Below, piece after piece: positions 59,501 to 64,000 of a stretch of DNA of 64,000 bases (its first letter is position 1; each line of letters opens with the position of its first letter). The stretch covers positions 3,906,001-3,970,000 of the forward strand of contig CM038919.1 of NCBI GenBank assembly GCA_021904315.1, written 5' to 3'. This DNA is from Sphagnum magellanicum. Lineage: Eukaryota; Streptophyta; Sphagnopsida; Sphagnales; Sphagnaceae. A model generated the notes under the pieces. That model saw only the letters and a list, made by a program, of their open reading frames with translations, had not been told where the DNA came from and ran no database searches. The translations under genes and the position numbers were made by a program.

Positions 59501-59709
59501 CCTGTACTTCTACTTGACACCCCTTTTCCTGGTAATGGCTTTTGCATCTTGCTTGCTGCATCCACTTCCACTTCAGATGTGCCATTGATTTCATGGATAT
59601 GGCAAGTATGTCCATATGCCCAGTGCACACCATCCGGTGAGTTGACACCTGTGGAAATTACTCGCGATGGCAGCACTGTGTTCTTGAACACATCCTCTGA
59701 GCTGAGCAT
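56562..59709 (-). CDS. ICME: isoprenylcysteine alpha-carbonyl methylesterase (ICME-type), 12 coding exons
   Basis: Coding exons (minus strand, 5' to 3'): 59709-59431, 59302-59118, 58956-58880, 58755-58686, 58497-58411, 58292-58218, 58067-57966, 57736-57593, 57453-57388, 57250-57107, 56937-56847, 56723-56562. All introns are GT-AG and the phases join without error to 493 residues plus TGA; Arabidopsis ICME is about 427. Alpha/beta-hydrolase marks: oxyanion loop VTGGAWIIG near 225-233, nucleophile GQSAG (Ser 299), Asp 402 in FHGTADCS, His 434 in QKTHTDLF, and the family C terminus ending ARKISPF. HAATETYLITRLALTLLRYLG and the hydrophobic exon 3 (LYLYALFLSPGF) match the N-terminal membrane region. 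It should hydrolyse the carboxyl methyl ester of prenylated cysteines at the endomembrane, opposing the methyltransferase; in Arabidopsis it promotes abscisic-acid responses. The first exon (residues 1-93) is poorly conserved and the start is the least certain point: the same frame reaches an upstream Met at 59796, but CCACAG just before 59709 suggests a splice acceptor in the 5' UTR. Confidence 0.93.
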
Positions 59710-61530
59710 CTTTAACTGTGGCCTTTTGTGGGTGTGAATCTGCCTCTTTTTCACTAGCCAGGAAAATACACACTTCCTAACCCCAGAAACTACCAAAATT
59801 CCTGTTCAGGGAGACATGCATTTACCAGCAAAGTTAGGTATATCAACAGAAGTCTACAAGAACTCAATCCAGAGGAAATTCACAGGGTATGACAATTTGT
59901 GACTACACTGTGCAGTATAAAAAGTTTCTCAAATTTGCAAATGCGCATTCCTCATGCAATGCAAACAAGGATCCAACAACCCCACAAATCATTTCACCTA
60001 CCATCTGATTTGAAGGGACCTGATGGTCGGTCTACATAGGAAAATCTACACCCTAACCCTAAATAAAATCCATGCATTTCCTAAATAAACCAAAGCTAAA
60101 TTTGCTATTTTGTTGACCAAATTGCAAACAGTTAGCATAATTGGAACCAAGAACTATATTTCACACCCAACAAATATTTTTTTGAGATTCAAGAGATTTT
60201 AAGGTTGAAGAGCTCACCACAAAGAAACAAGCTATTCAAGTGCTTGTTGTCTCCTCAGTATAACTGCATCCAAAACAGAAGATTTCCAGCTTTCAATAAC
60301 TATGAATGGACTGTGGGGTGCAAAGAACTCCAGTCTCTTGAATCTCAATCTGCACAAGTTTACTCTGACGACTCCCTAAATAGATGATGAAGTGGAAAAG
60401 ACGTATTTACTCTTTCATCAGATTTTGTGAAATTCCACTGACAAACTGTTTGAAGTTCCCAAAAGAAAAAGCCAAACCAACACAGATTTTGTGAAAACGT
60501 CTATGAAAGCTTCTGAAGAAACCTGTATGCTTCAACCACAAATCACATTGTGAAACCACAACAAACATTTCATGCAATTCCAAAGAACTATATTACAAAA
60601 CGCCCCACCACAACACCAACAACCAAACAAAAGCTCAACAAGCAACAAAACGAAAACTCAAACCAACATGTATTCGCATCTCACATGTCCCACACTTTCC
60701 CCAACATACCTCAAGGAGAAAAGCCGACAACAACAAGTTAACAACCCACCAACGGGAAGTCAAGCAACATTTTGAAGCTTTCAAACTGTCTGGTTGATTC
60801 GCCAAACAAAAACTCAATACCAAGATTCACAAATACAGCCTAGTAAAAATCAACCACCATTATAAACCTCCCAATTCCAAGCGCCACTTCCAACATCCCT
60901 GGACAATGGGAGAGCCAAAGGACGAAATGTGATCACACACACACACACACATGGCAAAGAGGAAATGGCAAGTGTATATCCTAGGAAATGGCAATGTGCT
61001 TAGTCCTTCCTTTTTCTGCCAAAAGCAACATTCCAAAAGCAACTCAATGTGCACTTTGCACATAACCTTTGCAAACACAACCTGTTGGTGAACATGCAAA
61101 CAAACAAAACAAAACAAACAAAAGCTTGTTGAAAAGCGAGATGATGAGTAGTAAGCAAAAAACTGGTGATGATGATGATGGAATATGGAACCAAGTTTAG
61201 TAAGGAAGGGAGTCTCACAAACATGAGGCTAGAGATATGATGATGAGTATGATGAAGAAGAAGAAGAAGAACTTGAGTTGCTTGTGGGAGACTTGGGTTT
61301 GTAGTTTTGCATGGCCTCCACTTCCTTCCCAACTACCATTACTTACTAGTGCTGGAGAGATTTTGTGGCCAAGAGAGAGCAAGTGGAAGTTGAGCTAGAG
61401 GTGCCTTCTTTGTGTAGAGCGACACCTCACAACGACTGTCAAAGTGCGTGTGAGCATTTCCAGGACGCCACCTTTGTCGCCCCATTTTTAAACCTATCCC
61501 TCCACTCTCTCTATGGACAAGGGTTATTAT
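59710..61530 (-). promoter_or_regulatory. probable 5' UTR, leader intron and promoter of the methylesterase gene
   Basis: No protein-like frame on either strand is convincing. A donor-like ACTA|GTAAGT at about 61347 on the minus strand and the acceptor-like CCACAG before 59709 could bound a leader intron of roughly 1.6 kb; this is speculative. A TTATAATAA sequence at about 61525-61535 could be a TATA element. It also contains an AGA-rich tract (61256-61275) and a CA microsatellite. Confidence 0.35.
60934..60950. repeat. (CA)n microsatellite
   Basis: Eight CA dinucleotides in the presumed leader intron of the methylesterase gene. Confidence 0.95.
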
Positions 61531-62760
61531 AATTTTCACGTACAAAATAAACACACGAATAGAGGGCCCTTTGGGTCTAGGTTAAAGATAATTAATTGTA
61601 GAAAACACACATAAGAATAGAGTGGCCCTTTCAGTGTGGGTTTGATATTAATGTTGAAAATATACACTAGTGTCAAGGGCCCTTTGTATTTGGATGTCAG
61701 GGGAAGAAAAAACCTTTTGTGGCCAATGAGATTGCGACAATATTAGGTCATGTCATATTATGTTTTCTATTCAGGTATGTGATATGAAACAATGCTTTAT
61801 TTTAACCTCTAGTAATGTACTTAGTGCTTACTGATCATTGTTGATTACACAATGTTTGCAGTTTTTGTTTAGTACGACACCACCTTTGTTGGCCATTTTA
61901 ACTCCGCTATATAGACAAGGGGTTATAATATTATTGTAGAAAATACACACACGTATAGAGGGCCCTTCGAGTCTTGGTGTGGGGGAAATTAAGCCTTTGT
62001 GGCCAATGAGATTGTGAGAATATTATGTTGTGTGATAGATATATTATGTTTTCTAATAGTTTGTGATATGAAATAATGATTTACTAGCCTCTGATTATGT
62101 ACTTAAACCTTAGTACTATGTCCCACAGTTCATGCCCCTGCCATTAGCCCAGGCCAAAAATGGTGACAAACAGTTTTGGAAATAAAATTTTCTTCATGCA
62201 GCCAATGAGAAGGCTCAGCATGAACTCATGAGGGGGCCTGTTTTTTTTCTTTGGGGGGAGAGGAGGGTTAGATGGGAGGTTTTCTTTTTCCCTCATTTGT
62301 TCCCAATGTGTTCCCATGGGGTTCCTCAAGTTTCCAAGACTTTCCCAAAAGCACCTCAGTTTTGTCTCATATGGTTTGCCCAAGTTCAACTCTCCTGTAT
62401 ATGAACTGAAAAGGTATGCAATAAGGGGACCGCATTTATTTCTAATTTGCAACTGGGGGTCCAAAGAGGCACTTCTATTGGGGAGTGCCCAATGTTCTGA
62501 AAAAATTGGTGATGGGCCAATCAATATGGCTCCTTCCAAAAAAAAAAGACGGATGGCACCCCTGAATATTAATTAATATCAATCACGACACTCTATGTGT
62601 CCCACTTATTGATCATTTGTAGACTACACATTATTTGCAGTTTTGTTTACTAGGGCACTACCTTCAATGGACCTATTAAGCTCCATTGTGTAGACAAGGG
62701 TTACAATAGTAATGTAAAATACACACAAGTACAGAGGAGCCTCGCTTCTGCGCAGGTGTG
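61420..62760. repeat. tandem family with a unit near 400 bp (three copies, one interrupted)
   Basis: The phrase GACAAGGGTTATnATA recurs at about 61516, 61914 and 62693, each followed by AAAATACACACACG-like and AGAGGGCCCTT-like sequence. TGTGGCCAATGAGATTG occurs at about 61720 and 61999. The spacing of the last pair (779 bp) is near twice the first (398 bp); about 470 bp of the excess is a probable insertion. Confidence 0.75.
62127..62597. mobile_element. candidate insertion of about 471 bp with 8-bp flanking repeats
   Basis: TGTCCCAC stands at 62119-62126 and 62598-62605, and the sequences outside join to match other copies of the 400-bp family (CTTACTGATCATT-type junction near 61836). Eight bases would suit a hAT transposon, but I see no convincing terminal inverted repeats. 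The minus-strand ORF of 131 codons across it has no known motif. Confidence 0.45.
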
Positions 62761-64000
62761 TGGAAAAAGCCTAACCTTCGGTATGCTCGCATACAAAAGC
62801 ACTGCTGTCATGTCCACAATGTATTCAAACGGCACCTCATAAGCATGGAAGTTCCTCTGCTTGAGAGGAGGAACTTCTCAGATTTAGAATGTTCAGTAGC
62901 TGTGGCTTTACCCACCGTAAAGCCCTGCGGGGAGGCCATTACGTAGCCTGTAATGCTGTTATTTGCGGCACCATACATGGCAAGTAAAGGATCTGGTAAT
63001 GCAGAAGAACAGTGCTTGGACTTTGAGTGTCGGAATTGCCCATGTGCTGTCTCAAGTGGAGGTTTCTCTACCAACTTGCACCAATGAACACCCTCTTTGG
63101 GAAAAGGCCGTAAAGCAATGTGCAGGTAGTATGTGCGCAAGTAGTATGGACCATAATATCTTGGCAGCTTTCACACTAATTAAATTATTTGCGAACATGT
63201 TCAAATTTTCAACAAATAATATTTTTTCACACAACAAAATTTTTTGTGAATGAAAGTCCAGAATCCGTGAGAATATTCCTTCTTTGGCATGGAATCTTCA
63301 AATTTAATTAATTATTCGAGGACAGACATGTGTTGTTGAAGGCTGGCCTTGTAGGTACTCAGGTATAGTTTTTTCTTCTTTCATGGGCAACCGACACGGA
63401 GCAGTTGAATAGGAAGGAATGTAAAAAAATAATTGCCAGATTGTTGTAGTACTTTTTTTCAGGAGCAGTAGCTGCCTTCACACTTGGTGTTAGCACCTTT
63501 TGTGTTAGGGTGGCTAACGCTCAAGTACTTGTTTGAAAAAAGTTTGGTGGCACTTCAGTACCCTAAAAATATCATGATGGCCAATCCTACTTACTTCTAA
63601 AATGTTTAACTACATGTGGCCATGTTGGTTCACACATGCAATCATGAGTTTTTGTGGTGGTCCCTAATTGTTGTTCTTTTCTCCATCGTCGTAGCATCTA
63701 GTGACACGCATCAACTCCTCTTGTCATCATTCAACAAATTTTTGCCTCCATCATCCTCATTCAAACATGATTCATTGCTTAGTTTTTTTTGCATTTCTTG
63801 AATTTGTATTTTGCACTTTGCAATCTCTTAGGCCACCTCTATTTCATCACTTGTGTGCTCTCCGGTTTGCTCATTTTTTCTCTTCGTCTCTTTATTTTTT
63901 GCTCACTTCACAAAACACTTGTTGTTGCTTGGGACAATTGATAGCATTTTGTTCATGAGCTTGACACTTTGACCTTTTGTGCATCATCATCAATTGTCGT
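62761..64000. other. right end of the window, no gene recognised
   Basis: Overlapping frames of up to 110 codons on both strands around 62808-63253 and 63616-63958 lack motifs. A Leu/Phe/Ser-rich plus-strand frame at 63701-63958 looks compositional. A gene starting outside the window cannot be excluded. Confidence 0.4.

Overview
The window is nuclear DNA of a land plant, most likely a non-seed plant. Evidence: one intronless gene for mannosylglycerate synthase (GT78, known among land plants from Selaginella), one 12-exon plant-type isoprenylcysteine methylesterase gene with short introns (118-229 bp), plant Ty1/copia and gag-type retroelements primed by initiator tRNA-Met, CACTA transposons and TTTAGGG telomere-like repeats. 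Short introns beside very repeat-rich intergenic DNA suggest a bryophyte (perhaps a moss) or lycophyte rather than a fern or conifer; this is inference and the species cannot be named from the sequence.

Layout. 1-8.7 kb: a nested retrotransposon pair. An LTR element on the minus strand (gag with three zinc knuckles, primer-binding site, probable 5' LTR) is split by a complete 6.1-kb Ty1/copia element (1025-7147) with 313-bp LTRs and a GTGTC target duplication. 8.7-20.6 kb: AT-rich DNA with two CACTA elements (10047-12628 and 12755-16112, the second with a decayed Tnp2 transposase) and two minisatellites. 20.6-30.9 kb: AT-rich, one candidate element, a 252-bp tandem duplication, no recognisable gene. 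30.9-34.4 kb: a GC-richer island with a 25-nt G run and no recognised gene. 34.4-44 kb: arrays of a roughly 200-bp repeat in opposite orientations, forming a large inverted repeat; the left array is split by another CACTA-like element (35501-38151) with an ATG target duplication. 44-48.2 kb: AT-rich DNA with a zinc-finger relic, paired hairpins, a 79-bp-period minisatellite and a short telomere-like tract.

48.6-61.4 kb is the genic part. The mannosylglycerate synthase gene (plus strand, CDS 49352-50647) should make the compatible solute mannosylglycerate from GDP-mannose and glycerate. The isoprenylcysteine methylesterase gene (minus strand, 12 coding exons, 56562-59709) should remove the methyl ester from prenylated proteins; in Arabidopsis that enzyme affects abscisic-acid signalling. 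The two genes converge across about 5.9 kb of non-coding DNA. Both functions touch stress physiology, but nothing in the sequence shows joint regulation. 61.4-64 kb holds a repeat family of about 400 bp with a probable small insertion, then unassigned sequence.

The items most worth following are the plant mannosylglycerate synthase, its long in-frame leader, the reconstructable CACTA insertion site, the large inverted repeat, and the bias of nonsense changes in the retroelements toward probable C-to-T events.
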